Positions 51,612 through 62,132 of a DNA stretch of 64,000 nt are shown in pieces. The position numbers and the translations under genes are program-made. The notes under the pieces were generated by a model. That model ran no database searches. It was not told the DNA's origin and saw nothing but the letters and a program-made list of their open reading frames with translations. Within the stretch, counting starts at the first letter, position 1. Each line of letters begins with the position of its first letter. This stretch comes from Roseihalotalea indica (GTDB lineage Bacteria > Bacteroidota > Bacteroidia > Cytophagales > Cyclobacteriaceae), in the NCBI RefSeq assembly GCF_022458895.1, contig NZ_JAINFL010000002.1, positions 1,116,001-1,180,000 on the forward strand, given 5' to 3'.

Positions 51612-53123
51612 ATGAATCCACTCAAAAAACTGGCGGGGCAAACCGCGCTATATGGTGTTAGTACCATCCTGGGGCGTGTCCTAACGTATGCACTAGTCCC
51701 GCTCCATACTTTTATATTTGAAGAAGAGAGTTACGGCGTTATTACGGAGCTTTATGCTTACGTCGCTTTCTTCAATATTCTCTATACTTTTGGTATGGAA
51801 ACAGCCTATTTTCGCTTTACCGCCCGAGTACAGGGTGATAAAAAAGAAAAGCAGCAAGTCTATTGGGCAGTTTGTACCACCGTATTTCTGATTAGTACGG
51901 TTTCTTCACTAATTCTCCTGTTTTATGCCGATAATATTGCTACCTCGTTAGGCTATGCAGATCTGGGGTATGTTATCAGATGGATAGCTATTATTCTTTG
52001 GATTGATGCCGTGGTAGCCGTACCCTATGCCCGGTTGCGTCAGGAAAACCGCCCTCTTCAATTCACAGTAACCAAACTCGCGGCAATATTCCTTCAGGTA
52101 GCCCTGAACATGTTCTTTTTGCTGTTGCTCCCTAAAATTCACACCGCTACCACCTGGCTGGATGCTCTCTACAATCTTGATCTTGGGGTAGGCTACGTAT
52201 TCCTGGCCAACCTGATCGGTAATGCGATTATTCCCTTTATGCTTTGGAAGTATATTCTCCAGATACGGTTCCGATTGGATGCGGCAGTGCTCCGCCCGAT
52301 GTTGATTTATGCGTTCCCTATTTTCATCATGGGTATCGGGGGAATGATTAACGAGAATATAGAGAAGATACTGTTGAATGATCTCCTGCCCGCTGATTTT
52401 TATCCGGATAAAACCCCTCAACAAGCTTTGGGTACCTATGGTGCCTGCTTCAAGCTGAGTATATTTATGACACTGGCGATTCAGGCGTTTCGTTATGCGG
52501 GCGAACCTTTCTTTTTTTCCAGAGCCGAAGATGAAGACAAACAGGCCCCTCGTCTGTTTGCCCAGGTAATGCATTATTTCACCATTTTTAGCATTTTAAT
52601 TCTCTTGGGAGTCAGTGTCAACATAGATCTATTAGGGCAACTGCTGATTCGCGATTCAGACTATTGGGATGCATTATACATAGTGCCATTCTTGCTGTTT
52701 GCCAAGCTGTTGTATGGTGTATATATCAACTTATCAATTTGGTTTAAACTGACGGATAAGACTTACTTTGGCACCATAACCAGTATCATTGGTGCAGTGG
52801 TAACGTTGGCTGGAAACTTTCTATTGATTCCCGTATTAGGTTATCTGGGTAGTGCGGTGGCCAGTATTGCTTGTTTTTCGGTGATGTGCTTAGTTTGCTA
52901 CTACTACGGCAAAAAATACTACCCAATTCCGTATAACTTCACGCCATCATTTTGGTATTTGCTAACCGCCTTATTGATCATCTACGGAACATTTAAGCTA
53001 GAGCTATCAGATACACTGGTAAAAAATATAGTAAATATTGGTATTACTTTAGTGTTTGCTACCGTGGTCTTTCTGATTGAACGAAGCCAGTTACAACAAC
53101 AGCGAAAAAACGTACATAACTGA
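51612..53123 (+). CDS. Oligosaccharide flippase (Wzx/MATE-type)
   Basis: 503 residues with about 14 transmembrane helices in the MVF/MATE arrangement. The N-terminus, [18 protein letters not shown], is the family start for polysaccharide transporters. The first half has [21 protein letters not shown]; the second includes [12 protein letters not shown] flippase that moves lipid-linked oligosaccharide across the inner membrane is expected. The dut start lies 10 bp downstream, then a nucleotidyltransferase; this gene order recurs in Bacteroidota as I recall it. Confidence 0.9.
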   Translation: MNPLKKLAGQTALYGVSTILGRVLTYALVPLHTFIFEEESYGVITELYAYVAFFNILYTFGMETAYFRFTARVQGDKKEKQQVYWAVCTTVFLISTVSSLILLFYADNIATSLGYADLGYVIRWIAIILWIDAVVAVPYARLRQENRPLQFTVTKLAAIFLQVALNMFFLLLLPKIHTATTWLDALYNLDLGVGYVFLANLIGNAIIPFMLWKYILQIRFRLDAAVLRPMLIYAFPIFIMGIGGMINENIEKILLNDLLPADFYPDKTPQQALGTYGACFKLSIFMTLAIQAFRYAGEPFFFSRAEDEDKQAPRLFAQVMHYFTIFSILILLGVSVNIDLLGQLLIRDSDYWDALYIVPFLLFAKLLYGVYINLSIWFKLTDKTYFGTITSIIGAVVTLAGNFLLIPVLGYLGSAVASIACFSVMCLVCYYYGKKYYPIPYNFTPSFWYLLTALLIIYGTFKLELSDTLVKNIVNIGITLVFATVVFLIERSQLQQQRKNVHN

Positions 53124-53133
53124 ATCTAATCGT

Positions 53134-53571
53134 ATGATCCAAGTAAAAATTGTCAACCAATCTAAACATCCTCTACCAGCCTATCAAACCGAACATGCCG
53201 CTGGTATGGATGTATATGCCAACCTGGAAGAACCAGTGACCTTGCAACCACTGGAGCGCTCATTAATCAGTACCGGATTTTTTATGGAATTGCCGGTAGG
53301 ATACGAAGCTCAGGTGCGGCCCCGCAGCGGGTTAGCTTATAAGCATGGACTGACTGTTCTGAACAGCCCCGGAACTATTGATGCCGACTATCGGGGGGAA
53401 GTGAAAGTGTTACTGGTTAATGTATCTAACGAACCGTACACGGTTAAGCCCGGAGAGCGGATTGCTCAGGTAGTCGTTGCCAGACATGAACAAGTAGCGT
53501 GGGAGGAGGTAGAATCTCTAAGCGAAACCAAGCGCGGTGCCGGCGGCTATGGGAGTACCGGGCGGCAATGA
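53134..53571 (+). CDS. dut: dUTP diphosphatase (dUTPase)
   Basis: 145 residues from the ATG at 53134 (M-I-Q-V-K-I); an upstream in-frame Met at 53077 lies inside the flippase gene. Five trimeric dUTPase motifs: [30 protein letters not shown] and [10 protein letters not shown]. It hydrolyses dUTP to dUMP. Ten bp downstream of the flippase gene. Confidence 0.97.
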   Translation: MIQVKIVNQSKHPLPAYQTEHAAGMDVYANLEEPVTLQPLERSLISTGFFMELPVGYEAQVRPRSGLAYKHGLTVLNSPGTIDADYRGEVKVLLVNVSNEPYTVKPGERIAQVVVARHEQVAWEEVESLSETKRGAGGYGSTGRQ

Positions 53572-53682
53572 ACAATGAGCAATTAGTAATGAACAGTTAG
53601 CAAAGAGCTGGGCGCGCCATACAGTGATTAGTGAATATCGGATTAACGGTTAGTGGGGAACGAGCGGCTATGAGTTTTAAAT

Positions 53683-53706
53683 TTGCACATTGCACATTGC
53701 ACATTG
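53683..53706. repeat. 7-bp tandem repeat TTGCACA
   Basis: TTGCACA x3 followed by TTG, within the 226-bp gap between dut and the nucleotidyltransferase gene. Upstream of it (53572-53660) is low-complexity sequence built of GCAATTAGTAATGA-like words. Confidence 0.8.
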
Positions 53707-53797
53707 TTTTAAGGTGTACTAAATCAAATCATTTATGTTTTTTTAGCGGTGCCTATAACTCTACCTTGGTGATTTTTAACAGCAAACCACATATAAC

Positions 53798-54814
53798 GTG
53801 AGAATCATCGTTCCTATGGCTGGTATGGGCAAACGCATGCGACCCCATACCCTTACCATCCCTAAACCTCTCATCCCCATTGCCGGAAAACCCATTGTCC
53901 ACCGCCTGGTAGAAGACATTGCCAAAGTGGTAAAGCAACCCGTTGAGGAGGTGGGCTTTGTCATTGGACGGAGTTTTGGGGAGGAAGTAGAAAAAAGCCT
54001 GCTCAACGTGGCCGAGTCTATTGGGGCCAAGGGAAGAATTTACTATCAGGATGAAGCTTTGGGCACCGCGCATGCGCTTTACTGCGCCAAAGATCTGCTG
54101 GAGGGGAACGTAATCGTTGCTTATGCCGATACCTTATTTAAGGCCGACTTTACGCTGGATGCGGAGCAGGACGGAATTATATGGGTACAGAAAGTAGCCG
54201 ACCCATCAGCCTTTGGAGTAGTGCAGGTGAATGACGAAAATACCATCATCGATTTTGTGGAGAAACCCGTTACCTTCATTTCTGACTTGGCGATTATTGG
54301 AATTTACTACTTCCGGGATGGAGCTTTTCTGCGAAGCGAGTTACAGTACCTGATTGATAATGATATTAGAAACTCCGGCGAATTTCAGATTACCAATGCG
54401 CTGGAAAACATGAAGAATAAAGGAGTACGTTTTGTTCCGGGGCAGGTAGACGAATGGCTGGATTGTGGCAATAAGGATGCAACCGTACATACCAACCAGC
54501 GATACCTGGAGTATATTCAGGATGATCTGGAAATGCCCGATTCAGTGAGCACGGAGAATTCTATCATTATTCCGCCGGTGTATCTGGGCGAGCAGGTAAA
54601 AATTCATAATTCGGTGGTTGGTCCTTATGTTTCTATTGGCGATAATACCGAAATTAGTAACTCGCGCCTTCAAAACTCTATTGTTCAAACCAATACTATT
54701 GTAGCAAACGCTAACTTAGAGAATTCTATGTTAGGAAATTTTGTTACCTTAAAATTAAGTTCTTCCGATTTAAGTATTGGCGACTATAATTCAGTAGTTG
54801 AAAATATGCATTAA
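53798..54814 (+). CDS. Sugar-phosphate nucleotidyltransferase
   Basis: 338 residues starting with GTG at 53798. The N-terminal domain begins I-V-P-M-A-G-M-G-K-R-M-R-P-H-T and continues P-K-P-L-I-P-I-A-G-K-P, the nucleotide-binding signature; A-Y-A-D-T-L-F carries the metal-binding Asp and F-V-E-K-P the sugar site. From about 245 there are hexapeptide-like repeats with S-I-I-I-P-P-V-Y-L, implying a left-handed beta-helix. The family makes dTDP- or UDP/GDP-sugars (RmlA/GlmU relatives); a glucose-1-phosphate thymidylyltransferase activity is possible. Downstream of flippase and dut. Confidence 0.88.
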   Translation: MRIIVPMAGMGKRMRPHTLTIPKPLIPIAGKPIVHRLVEDIAKVVKQPVEEVGFVIGRSFGEEVEKSLLNVAESIGAKGRIYYQDEALGTAHALYCAKDLLEGNVIVAYADTLFKADFTLDAEQDGIIWVQKVADPSAFGVVQVNDENTIIDFVEKPVTFISDLAIIGIYYFRDGAFLRSELQYLIDNDIRNSGEFQITNALENMKNKGVRFVPGQVDEWLDCGNKDATVHTNQRYLEYIQDDLEMPDSVSTENSIIIPPVYLGEQVKIHNSVVGPYVSIGDNTEISNSRLQNSIVQTNTIVANANLENSMLGNFVTLKLSSSDLSIGDYNSVVENMH

Positions 54815-54905
54815 TACCTTACAGGTTTTCATACTACCGCATTGAACTTTATCGTTGCTAGTACGTGTATGGGTTACAGGAAAAGATAAACGAATTGTAT
54901 AATCG

Positions 54906-54936
54906 TCATCCGGCATTAGGTCGTTTACCCGGATGA
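54906..54936. other. Inverted repeat before the TPR gene
   Basis: TCATCCGG / CCGGATGA with a 15-nt loop, between the nucleotidyltransferase and TPR genes, without a T tract. Function unknown; could be a weak terminator or operator. Confidence 0.45.
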
Positions 54937-54960
54937 TGAGCCGCCAAAGAGGCATGTGTT

Positions 54961-56682
54961 ATGAAAATATCTCACCTAAAGCGAAGTATCTGGTTTGGTT
55001 GTGTACTGCTTCTTTTCATGGCATCGAGTACCTATGCCCAGCGGGATAAGTCTTCCCGGGAAGATCGGAAAATACGGGAGGCTACCTATTATTTCACCGA
55101 AGGGGCAAAATACTATATCCTCGAGGATATGGAAAAAGCCCTGGCATTGTTTGAAAAATCACTGGAAAGTGACCCCGACAATGATGCTGCCCATTTCAAA
55201 ATTGCCGATATTTTTTCTCGTCAAGGCATATTAGATAAAGCCCTTTACCATGCCAATCAGGCTATTGAGCTTAGCCCCGACAACAAGTATTATTATCTCA
55301 CCAAAGCAGGAATTCTCACGCAGCAATCAAACTTTGAGGAAGCCGCTCAGGTGTACGAAACCATGATTGACCGGTTAGATAAAACCGATGATTATCTGTT
55401 TGATCTGGCCGCCCTATACTTGTATCAGCAAAAGTTTGATCAGGCAATAGAAACGTACGATAGAATTGAGCAAAAATACGGACTGCTCCCTGAAGTAATC
55501 ACTGCCAAACAGCGCATCTATCTACAACAGAATAAGCTGAACATGGCTATTGCTGAGGGAGAGCGATTGATAGAAAATTTTCCTGGCGAAGGATCGTATG
55601 TAATTGCCCTATCTGAAATATTTATCTCTAATGGAAAAGACCGAGAGGCCATACCTTATTTAGAGTCTCTGCTGGAGGAAGCGCCTGATAATCCGGAAGC
55701 AGAACTGCTTTTGGCAAAAATTTATCAAAATCTGGGAGAGGATGCCAAAGCGGAAGAACATATGGGAGTGGCATTTACTAACCCTAATTTAAGTCTCAAA
55801 TTAAAATTAGAGTTAGTTGCCAAATACATTCAGGAGTTGCCCGACCCTAATACTCAGCAACTGGTTAGTACTTTAACGGATAAAATTTTAGAGTCGCATC
55901 CGGAAGAGGCTGATGCCTATATCCTGAAAGGCGACTTTTTAAATGCCATTGATAGTACCAGCAAGGCCCGGGATTATTATTTAAAGTCTACTAAATACGA
56001 TGATACTAATTTCAATGTATGGCAAAATCTGCTGACCATAGAATTTCAAACGTTGCAGGAAACGGATAGTGTGATCAAGCACTCAGAGCAGGCGTTAGAG
56101 ATGTTTCCTAATCAGGGGATTGTTTACTTTTATAATGGTGCAGCCCATGCGGCCAAGCAAAACTACGATGAAGCAGCTTATTCGCTGGATCAGGCCAAGC
56201 GTTTATCTAACAACGCGGAACTTACTCAGTATTGTAATATCTATTTAGGTGATGTATATAATGGGTTAGAGCAGTACGATAAATCATCGGAAGCCTACGA
56301 AGCAGTGCTCAAAGCAGACCCTAGTAATGACTATGTGTTGAACAATTACAGTTATTTTCTGGCCATCCGTCAGGAAAAACTGCCGTATGCCAAACAACTT
56401 TCTACCCGTTTGCTTGAACTAAATCCTGAGAATGCTAATTATTTGGATACGCACGGTTGGGTTCTATACATGATGGGCGAGTATAAGCAAGCCAAAAAAT
56501 ACATTGAGCAGGCTTTGGAAAAAGGAGCCGGTAGTGGAGAGGTGGTAGAGCATTACGGAGATATACTTTTTAAACTTGGAGATGTAGATCAGGCTGTGCA
56601 ACAATGGATGAAAGCTAAAGGCATGGATGATGCATCAGAACTTATCGATAAAAAAATTGCTGACCGAAAATTATACGAGTAA
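54961..56682 (+). CDS. Secreted or periplasmic TPR protein
   Basis: 573 residues with a signal peptide (S-I-W-F-G-C-V-L-L-L-F, cleavage after T-Y-A-Q). The mature protein contains about ten TPR-like repeats, seen as A-x-x-x-F/Y-x-x-A and P-D-N phrases, e.g. A-L-A-L-F-E-K-S-L-E-S-D-P-D-N and A-A-Y-S-L-D-Q-A-K-R-L. TPR stacks usually hold protein complexes together. The next gene overlaps its end by 56 bp, and a further gene overlaps that one, giving a conserved TPR-DUF4292-M23 chain common in Bacteroidota; an envelope-assembly role is inferred. Confidence 0.9.
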   Translation: MKISHLKRSIWFGCVLLLFMASSTYAQRDKSSREDRKIREATYYFTEGAKYYILEDMEKALALFEKSLESDPDNDAAHFKIADIFSRQGILDKALYHANQAIELSPDNKYYYLTKAGILTQQSNFEEAAQVYETMIDRLDKTDDYLFDLAALYLYQQKFDQAIETYDRIEQKYGLLPEVITAKQRIYLQQNKLNMAIAEGERLIENFPGEGSYVIALSEIFISNGKDREAIPYLESLLEEAPDNPEAELLLAKIYQNLGEDAKAEEHMGVAFTNPNLSLKLKLELVAKYIQELPDPNTQQLVSTLTDKILESHPEEADAYILKGDFLNAIDSTSKARDYYLKSTKYDDTNFNVWQNLLTIEFQTLQETDSVIKHSEQALEMFPNQGIVYFYNGAAHAAKQNYDEAAYSLDQAKRLSNNAELTQYCNIYLGDVYNGLEQYDKSSEAYEAVLKADPSNDYVLNNYSYFLAIRQEKLPYAKQLSTRLLELNPENANYLDTHGWVLYMMGEYKQAKKYIEQALEKGAGSGEVVEHYGDILFKLGDVDQAVQQWMKAKGMDDASELIDKKIADRKLYE

Positions 56683-57463
56683 CCTAACCTGGCTGACCTT
56701 TGGGTTGTCCCTCTTACTATTCTTGACTGGCTGTAGTAAAAAAATTACTGGCGTAGACAGAAGTGGCGTAAAAGCCAATGAGCTACAGGTGCGAGATATT
56801 GACTTTGATTACCTGACAGCCAGTAGCAAAATCAAGTTTCGTAATGAAGGCCAGAATGTAAGCGCAACAGCTAACATCCGGATGAAAAAAGACAGTATTA
56901 TCTGGATATCGGTTACTCCTGGCTTCGGCATTGAGGCCGCCCGAGCTATTATTAATCGCGATTCATTGGCGTTTATCAACCGGCTGGACAAAGAATATCG
57001 AAGCTATAACTTTCAGGAACTCAGCAAAAAATATAATTTTACAATCAACTACGACTTGTTGCAGGCAGTGCTGTTGGGCGATATGCCCCGGTCTATTGTA
57101 GAGGATGATGAAGTTAAGCAGGAATCGAACTACTTCGTGGTTCGGCAGGAAGAGGGCCCCATTACAATTGACAATTTTATTGACCGGCAACTGATGAAAG
57201 TAGAGCGTATTGCAATGGTAGAGGAAGGCTCTGATAGAGGTTCTCAGAATAAGGGCGGGAAAAATACGCTCAACTTGCAATACAGCGATTTTAAGCAGTT
57301 GGATGAAGAGGTATTACCGTTCAGTAATTTGGTTTCTCTGGATTATCGGCAACATGGCCAAAAGCGTAGGACACAAATTGACATTGAACACAAAAAAGTC
57401 TCGATTGTTAACGAAGCCTTGCGTTTCCCTTTTTCCGTCCCTACTAAATATGCCCGGAGGTAG
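56627..57463 (+). CDS. DUF4292 lipoprotein
   Basis: 278 residues. The start at 56627 lies inside the end of the TPR gene; an ATG three bases downstream is an alternative. A long N-terminus precedes the lipobox L-F-L-T-G-C at residue 36. The mature part, L-T-A-S-S-K-I-K-F, then W-I-S-V-T-P-G-F-G-I-E-A-A-R, resembles LolB/LolA-like beta barrels that carry lipoproteins, and DUF4292 is thought to be related to that fold. Function unproven. Overlaps of 56 bp with the TPR gene and 14 bp with the next show translational coupling. Confidence 0.88.
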   Translation: MMHQNLSIKKLLTENYTSNLTWLTFGLSLLLFLTGCSKKITGVDRSGVKANELQVRDIDFDYLTASSKIKFRNEGQNVSATANIRMKKDSIIWISVTPGFGIEAARAIINRDSLAFINRLDKEYRSYNFQELSKKYNFTINYDLLQAVLLGDMPRSIVEDDEVKQESNYFVVRQEEGPITIDNFIDRQLMKVERIAMVEEGSDRGSQNKGGKNTLNLQYSDFKQLDEEVLPFSNLVSLDYRQHGQKRRTQIDIEHKKVSIVNEALRFPFSVPTKYARR

Positions 57464-58709
57464 AACATGCCACCCAAGAGGTACATTACTGGGACTTTAC
57501 CTTCGGATAGTTATACTAGGAGTTCTTACCCTAAGTGTGGTTGTCCCTGGTTGGTCTCAACAGTCTCCGGTAAGCCGCGATCAACTGGAAAAAGAGAAAA
57601 AAGAGAATCTTCAGCGTATCAAAGAAGCCCAGCGCATCCTTTCTGAAACTTCCACGCGCCGGGAAAGTAGTATTGGGCAACTGAATGCTATTAATCAGCA
57701 AATTGAGGCCCGAGAGTCACTCATTCAGTCTATTAGCCAGGAACTTGATCTGCTGGAAGTACAAATTACTGAGTTAGGAAGCGTTATTACAGCGCTGGAA
57801 GAAGATTTGGTCAATCTTAAGCAAGAGTACGCCTATATGGTGTATGCCGCCAGCAAGACCAGCAATAGCTACGACCGACTCACTTTTCTATTCTCCGCAA
57901 AAACATTTAATCAGCTTTTCCGGCGGGTTAAGTACATGCAGCAATATTCGCAAGCGCGAAAAAATCAGGTGGAGCAAATTCAGAAAGTACGGGAGACATT
58001 AATTAACCAGCGGGAATCTATCGAAAGTAAACGCCTGGAGCGCCAGGTGCTGCTCGACCAGCAGGTAATTGCCAACCAGGACCTACTTGCCCTCAAAACC
58101 AAGCAGCGCGTTCTGATTCGTGACTTAGGTAAACGAGAAGCTGAGTTGAAGAAAGAAGTAGACTCTCGCCGGAACGATGTGCAGCGCCTGGAGCGACTCA
58201 TAGCTGACCTGATTAAAAAAGAAATGGAAGAGAGTGCCGCCAATGAAACCGAAAATGCCGTGGCACTTAATACTTCTAAGGAAGCACTTTCTACCTCATT
58301 TGCCAGCAAAAAAGCAAGTCTTCAGTGGCCGGTAAGTACCGGGTTTATTTCTCAGCGGTTTGGTAATAATCCTCATCCTGTTATGAAAAATATTCTGGTG
58401 CCTAACGATGGAGTGGATATTCAAACTAACCAAGATGCTCAGGTAAAAGCCGTGTTTGACGGGGTTGTGATTGCCATCACACCTATTCCCGGGCCGGGTA
58501 ACAACAAAGCGGTTATTATGCAACATGGCGAGTACTTCACAGTTTACTCCCGGTTAAAAGATGTAAATGTTCGAAAAGGACAGGCCGTTCGGGCTGAAGA
58601 ACCCGTAGGAATGGTCTATACCGATTCTGACGGTATTTCAGCCCTTCAGTTCCAGATATGGCATAATCAGCAAAAACTCAATCCTGAACCGTGGTTGCAG
58701 CGGCGATAG
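57450..58709 (+). CDS. EnvC/M23-like murein hydrolase activator
   Basis: 419 residues from the ATG at 57450; an upstream in-frame ATG at 57303 is inside DUF4292 and unlikely. A signal/membrane segment (I-L-G-V-L-T-L-S-V-V-V) is followed by a long coiled coil (about 50-270) and a LytM domain (about 305-415). The metal and catalytic histidines of active LytM are largely absent: the region reads P-N-D-G-V-D-I where H-x-G-x-D is expected, and L-Q-F-Q-I-W where H-x-H is expected. It is therefore likely an activator of amidases, as EnvC is, not itself an endopeptidase. Last of the TPR-DUF4292 chain, with a 14-bp overlap. Confidence 0.87.
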   Translation: MPGGRTCHPRGTLLGLYLRIVILGVLTLSVVVPGWSQQSPVSRDQLEKEKKENLQRIKEAQRILSETSTRRESSIGQLNAINQQIEARESLIQSISQELDLLEVQITELGSVITALEEDLVNLKQEYAYMVYAASKTSNSYDRLTFLFSAKTFNQLFRRVKYMQQYSQARKNQVEQIQKVRETLINQRESIESKRLERQVLLDQQVIANQDLLALKTKQRVLIRDLGKREAELKKEVDSRRNDVQRLERLIADLIKKEMEESAANETENAVALNTSKEALSTSFASKKASLQWPVSTGFISQRFGNNPHPVMKNILVPNDGVDIQTNQDAQVKAVFDGVVIAITPIPGPGNNKAVIMQHGEYFTVYSRLKDVNVRKGQAVRAEEPVGMVYTDSDGISALQFQIWHNQQKLNPEPWLQRR

Positions 58710-58908
58710 TAAAATAAATTTGATAGAGGGTTTTTTAAACAAAAGAATATCCGAAAGGTGAACTTTTCAGCATCTATTACTCTTTGCTAAAAAAGCTATT
58801 ATTAGATAGCAGTATGGCGAATTGTTAGAGGAAAACAGGAGGCATACATATTAATTCGTTATATTTACCTCTTAGCTACACAGCAAGTTTACTTAAACTA
58901 AAATGAAT

Positions 58909-59121
58909 ATGGCTACTAACTTTGCATTTATCGGAGGTTTAGGAGGATGGGAAATTCTCTTGATTGTCTTAGTATTACTTATTTTCTTTGGAGCCAAGCG
59001 TATTCCGGAACTAGCCAAAGGGCTGGGCCGAGGTATCCGTGAGTTTAAGGACGCTACCAAAGAAATAAAGGACGAAATTGAAGAAGGCACTCGAAACACC
59101 ACAACCACCACAAAATCGTAA
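58909..59121 (+). CDS. tatA: Twin-arginine translocase subunit TatA
   Basis: 70 residues from the ATG at 58909; an ATG two codons earlier is possible. The TatA plan is complete: F-I-G-G-L-G-G-W-E at the N-terminus, a transmembrane helix [12 protein letters not shown], then [16 protein letters not shown] at the hinge, an amphipathic helix and a Thr-rich tail. It forms the pore for folded Tat substrates; tatC is not in the window. Its 3' end overlaps the gatA start by 44 bp. Confidence 0.93.
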   Translation: MATNFAFIGGLGGWEILLIVLVLLIFFGAKRIPELAKGLGRGIREFKDATKEIKDEIEEGTRNTTTTTKS

Positions 59122-60556
59122 ACCACCCGCGTTTACTTCATTTCAAGATATTCAGCAAGGGCTACAAGAAAAAGTGTTTTCTTGTCAGGATGTTGTTGAG
59201 TACTACCTCACGAATATTCGGGAGCAGCAGCACTTGGGCGCCTTCGTAGAAGTCTACGAAGAAGAAGCTCGAGTTCAGGCAAAATTAATTGATCAGAAAC
59301 TCGCTCAGGGAAAAGCGGGTCGGTTAGCAGGTATGGTCATTGGGCTCAAAGATGTTTTGTGCCATCGTGATCATGCAGTGCAGGCCGGAAGCCAGATTCT
59401 AGAAGGGTTTCAATCTCAGTTTACGGCCACTGCTGTTCAGCGCCTAATAGAAGAGGATGCCATAATCATCGGAAGGCAAAATTGCGATGAATTTGCAATG
59501 GGGTCTTCTACCGAAAATTCCTCATTTTTCCCTACGCGTAATGCTGCCGATCCCGAACGAGTACCCGGAGGGTCCTCAGGAGGGTCTGCTGTGGCTGTGC
59601 AAGGGCATATGTGTACCGCCTCTTTAGGGTCAGATACCGGAGGGTCCATACGGCAGCCTGCCGCTTTCTGTGGCCTCGTGGGTATGAAACCTACCTATTC
59701 TCGCATCTCTCGCTATGGTCTCATCGCCTATGCTTCTTCCTTCGATGTAATTGGGACACTTACCCATACCATAGAAGATGCTGCCTTACTAACTGAAGTA
59801 ATGGCCGGGCCGGATGAATATGATAGTACGGTGTCTCAGCAGGCAGTGCCTTCTTATACGGCAAACCTTTCAGCTAACTCTACTCCCCGGAAGATTGCTT
59901 ATTTGCAAAATACGCTAGAGCATGAAGGGCTACATCCAGATGTAAAGCAGAAGACTGAATCAGCTTTGCAGCAACTTCGCCAGGATGGGCACGCGGTAGA
60001 GCCAGTCGATTTTCCGCTCTTAGAGTATGTGCTGCCGACGTATTATATTCTGACCATGGCTGAGGCAAGTTCTAACCTCTCCCGCTTCGATGGTGTACGT
60101 TATGGATACCGTAGCCCGAACAGCACAAATATGGAAGCCATGTACAAGAAAACTCGAACTGAGGCGTTTGGAGAAGAAGTACAGCGGCGAATTATGCTGG
60201 GTACATTTGTGCTGAGTGCAAGTTACTACGACGCATACTATACCAAAGCTCAAAAAGTACGTCGCCTGTTGCAAGATGCCACGTGTAAGCTATTACAAGA
60301 ATATGATTTTATAGTGTTACCAACTACTCCCACTCCTGCTTTTAAACTAGGTGAGCGAGCTACTCCTTTAGAGATGTATCTGGCTGATTTATTCACCGTG
60401 CAGGCATCTATTGCTGGCGTTCCGGCCATATCTGTACCCGTAGGCAATAGTGAACAGGGGTTACCCATTGGATTACAGATTATCGGTGATGCTTTTAAAG
60501 AGGCAGATCTTATGGCTTTTGCTCAGTATTTTATGGATAACCATACCATAAACTGA
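59078..60556 (+). CDS. gatA: Aspartyl/glutamyl-tRNA amidotransferase subunit A
   Basis: 492 residues, starting at TTG 59078 inside tatA. Amidase catalytic triad: Lys in V-I-G-L-K-D-V, Ser in P-G-G-S-S-G-G-S and the nucleophilic Ser in [11 protein letters not shown]. Residues after 330 bear the GatA-specific [20 protein letters not shown]. GatCAB converts Glu-tRNA(Gln) or Asp-tRNA(Asn) to the amide. gatB and gatC are elsewhere. A 44-bp overlap with tatA implies coupling. Confidence 0.95.
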   Translation: MKKALETPQPPQNRKPPAFTSFQDIQQGLQEKVFSCQDVVEYYLTNIREQQHLGAFVEVYEEEARVQAKLIDQKLAQGKAGRLAGMVIGLKDVLCHRDHAVQAGSQILEGFQSQFTATAVQRLIEEDAIIIGRQNCDEFAMGSSTENSSFFPTRNAADPERVPGGSSGGSAVAVQGHMCTASLGSDTGGSIRQPAAFCGLVGMKPTYSRISRYGLIAYASSFDVIGTLTHTIEDAALLTEVMAGPDEYDSTVSQQAVPSYTANLSANSTPRKIAYLQNTLEHEGLHPDVKQKTESALQQLRQDGHAVEPVDFPLLEYVLPTYYILTMAEASSNLSRFDGVRYGYRSPNSTNMEAMYKKTRTEAFGEEVQRRIMLGTFVLSASYYDAYYTKAQKVRRLLQDATCKLLQEYDFIVLPTTPTPAFKLGERATPLEMYLADLFTVQASIAGVPAISVPVGNSEQGLPIGLQIIGDAFKEADLMAFAQYFMDNHTIN

Positions 60557-60661
60557 CATAAGTAAGTAAATACTACTTTATTTAGTTAACTTTTTTCATT
60601 AAATTGTACAGAATTTGTTTACATATGGGTACACTGATAGTACCACAGATCAGCTAAATAA

Positions 60662-62050
60662 ATGCAGGCAATGACGAAACTCGCGGGACTCTTTTTCTTT
60701 ACGTTAATAGCTATTATAATGATGCCCTCATGCGGTGGAGCTGCCGTTGGGGCAGATCCCACGGATACCGTGGTGCTATATCAGCCAGCATATGATTTCG
60801 AGTATGTACCAGATGCTTCTTACGAGTTGGTAGAAGACCGCATCGCCTGTATTCAATCTGATATTCCGCTTACTTATAATCATCGAGTAAAGTCGTTTAT
60901 TGACTACTTTACCGTGCGCGATCGCGAGTACACCCGAATGGTGATCCGTCGCAAAGACATCTATTTTCCTATTTTTGAGAAATCCCTGGAAAAGTACGGG
61001 TTACCTAAAGATCTAAAATACTTGGCTATCGTTGAATCCGGATTAAAACCTGAGGCTCGGTCTCGTGTGGGAGCGGTTGGCTTATGGCAGTTTATGCCCA
61101 GTACTGGTCGTATGTTCGGTCTAAAACAGGATTGGTACGTAGATGAACGACAAAATCCTGAGAAATCAACTGATGCTGCCTGCAAATACCTGAAACAGCT
61201 ATACAACATGTTTGGCGATTGGGAATTAGCATTAGCCGCATACAATACCGGCCCGGGCAACGTACGGAAGGCTATTCGGCGATCAGGATACAAGAAAGGC
61301 TTTTGGGAAATATATAATTACTTACCCCGGGAAACCCGCTCATATGTGCCCCAATTTGTGGCTATTGCATACACATTAAATCACATTGACGAACATAATC
61401 TCTGGGAAGAAACTCCGGATTATCTGGTGGAAGCTGATACTGTATTGGTTAGCCAGTTTGCCAGCCTGAAGGTTCTGGCTGAGCAGCTAAATGTGTGTGA
61501 AGATGATTTAGTACGACTTAATCCTGAATTACGGCAGGCTGCCGTGCCAGAAAATGCCAGCAATTATCCACTGCGTATTCCGGCTGATATGGCAGATTAC
61601 CTCGCCGCAAACAGCTCTACTATTCTGGATTCAGCCGGTAGTGATGTTATTAAAAAACAGTTTGTAGCTCAGGTGCAACAAACCAGTGGTAGCACGTACG
61701 GACGAACAAAGGTTACTTATCGAGTACGTCAGGGAGATGTGCTGGGTAAAATTGCTGAGCGACACGGAGTGGGATTATCAGAGGTACGTCGGTGGAACAA
61801 TATTCGAGGTAGCCGGATTTATGCCGGGCAGCGGCTAACGCTCTATGTAAAATCTTCACAAGTAGCAGTGGCCTCTGCTTCATCACCGCAGCCTATTCCC
61901 GCGGGTAAATACCATTTGGTACAGCCGGGAGATTCTCTTTGGGAGATTTCCCGAAAGTATGAAGGGTTAACCGTCGCGAAGATCAAGCAGCTTAACAACC
62001 TTAGTAACAATAGCATCAAACCCGGTCAAAAGCTAATTATTGGACGTTAA
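60662..62050 (+). CDS. MltD-like lytic transglycosylase with two LysM domains
   Basis: 462 residues. Lipoprotein signal with Cys at residue 24 (I-M-M-P-S-C). SLT domain about 105-250: Y-L-A-I-V-E-S-G-L-K-P with the catalytic Glu, S-R-V-G-A-V-G-L-W-Q-F-M-P, A-A-Y-N-T-G-P-G-N-V. Two LysM domains near 346-390 and 413-460 (Y-R-V-R-Q-G-D-V-L, Y-H-L-V-Q-P-G-D-S-L). MltD enzymes cleave peptidoglycan at the MurNAc-GlcNAc bond, forming anhydroMurNAc; the lipid anchor puts it at the outer membrane. Its anhydro product would be fed into the murQ recycling route encoded at 41.6-43.3 kb. Confidence 0.92.
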   Translation: MQAMTKLAGLFFFTLIAIIMMPSCGGAAVGADPTDTVVLYQPAYDFEYVPDASYELVEDRIACIQSDIPLTYNHRVKSFIDYFTVRDREYTRMVIRRKDIYFPIFEKSLEKYGLPKDLKYLAIVESGLKPEARSRVGAVGLWQFMPSTGRMFGLKQDWYVDERQNPEKSTDAACKYLKQLYNMFGDWELALAAYNTGPGNVRKAIRRSGYKKGFWEIYNYLPRETRSYVPQFVAIAYTLNHIDEHNLWEETPDYLVEADTVLVSQFASLKVLAEQLNVCEDDLVRLNPELRQAAVPENASNYPLRIPADMADYLAANSSTILDSAGSDVIKKQFVAQVQQTSGSTYGRTKVTYRVRQGDVLGKIAERHGVGLSEVRRWNNIRGSRIYAGQRLTLYVKSSQVAVASASSPQPIPAGKYHLVQPGDSLWEISRKYEGLTVAKIKQLNNLSNNSIKPGQKLIIGR

Positions 62051-62071
62051 TCTCATTTTTGGCGAGATTAA
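62047..62071 (+). other. Hairpin overlapping the MltD stop
   Basis: TTAATCTC / GAGATTAA with a 9-nt loop; a second stem ACTTCGT / ACGAAGT follows at 62090-62111. Neither has a T tract after it, so termination is uncertain. Confidence 0.4.
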
Positions 62072-62132
62072 AGTACCAAAACTCAGATTACTTCGTATAA
62101 TTGAACGAAGTACCTAAAATCTATATACACCT

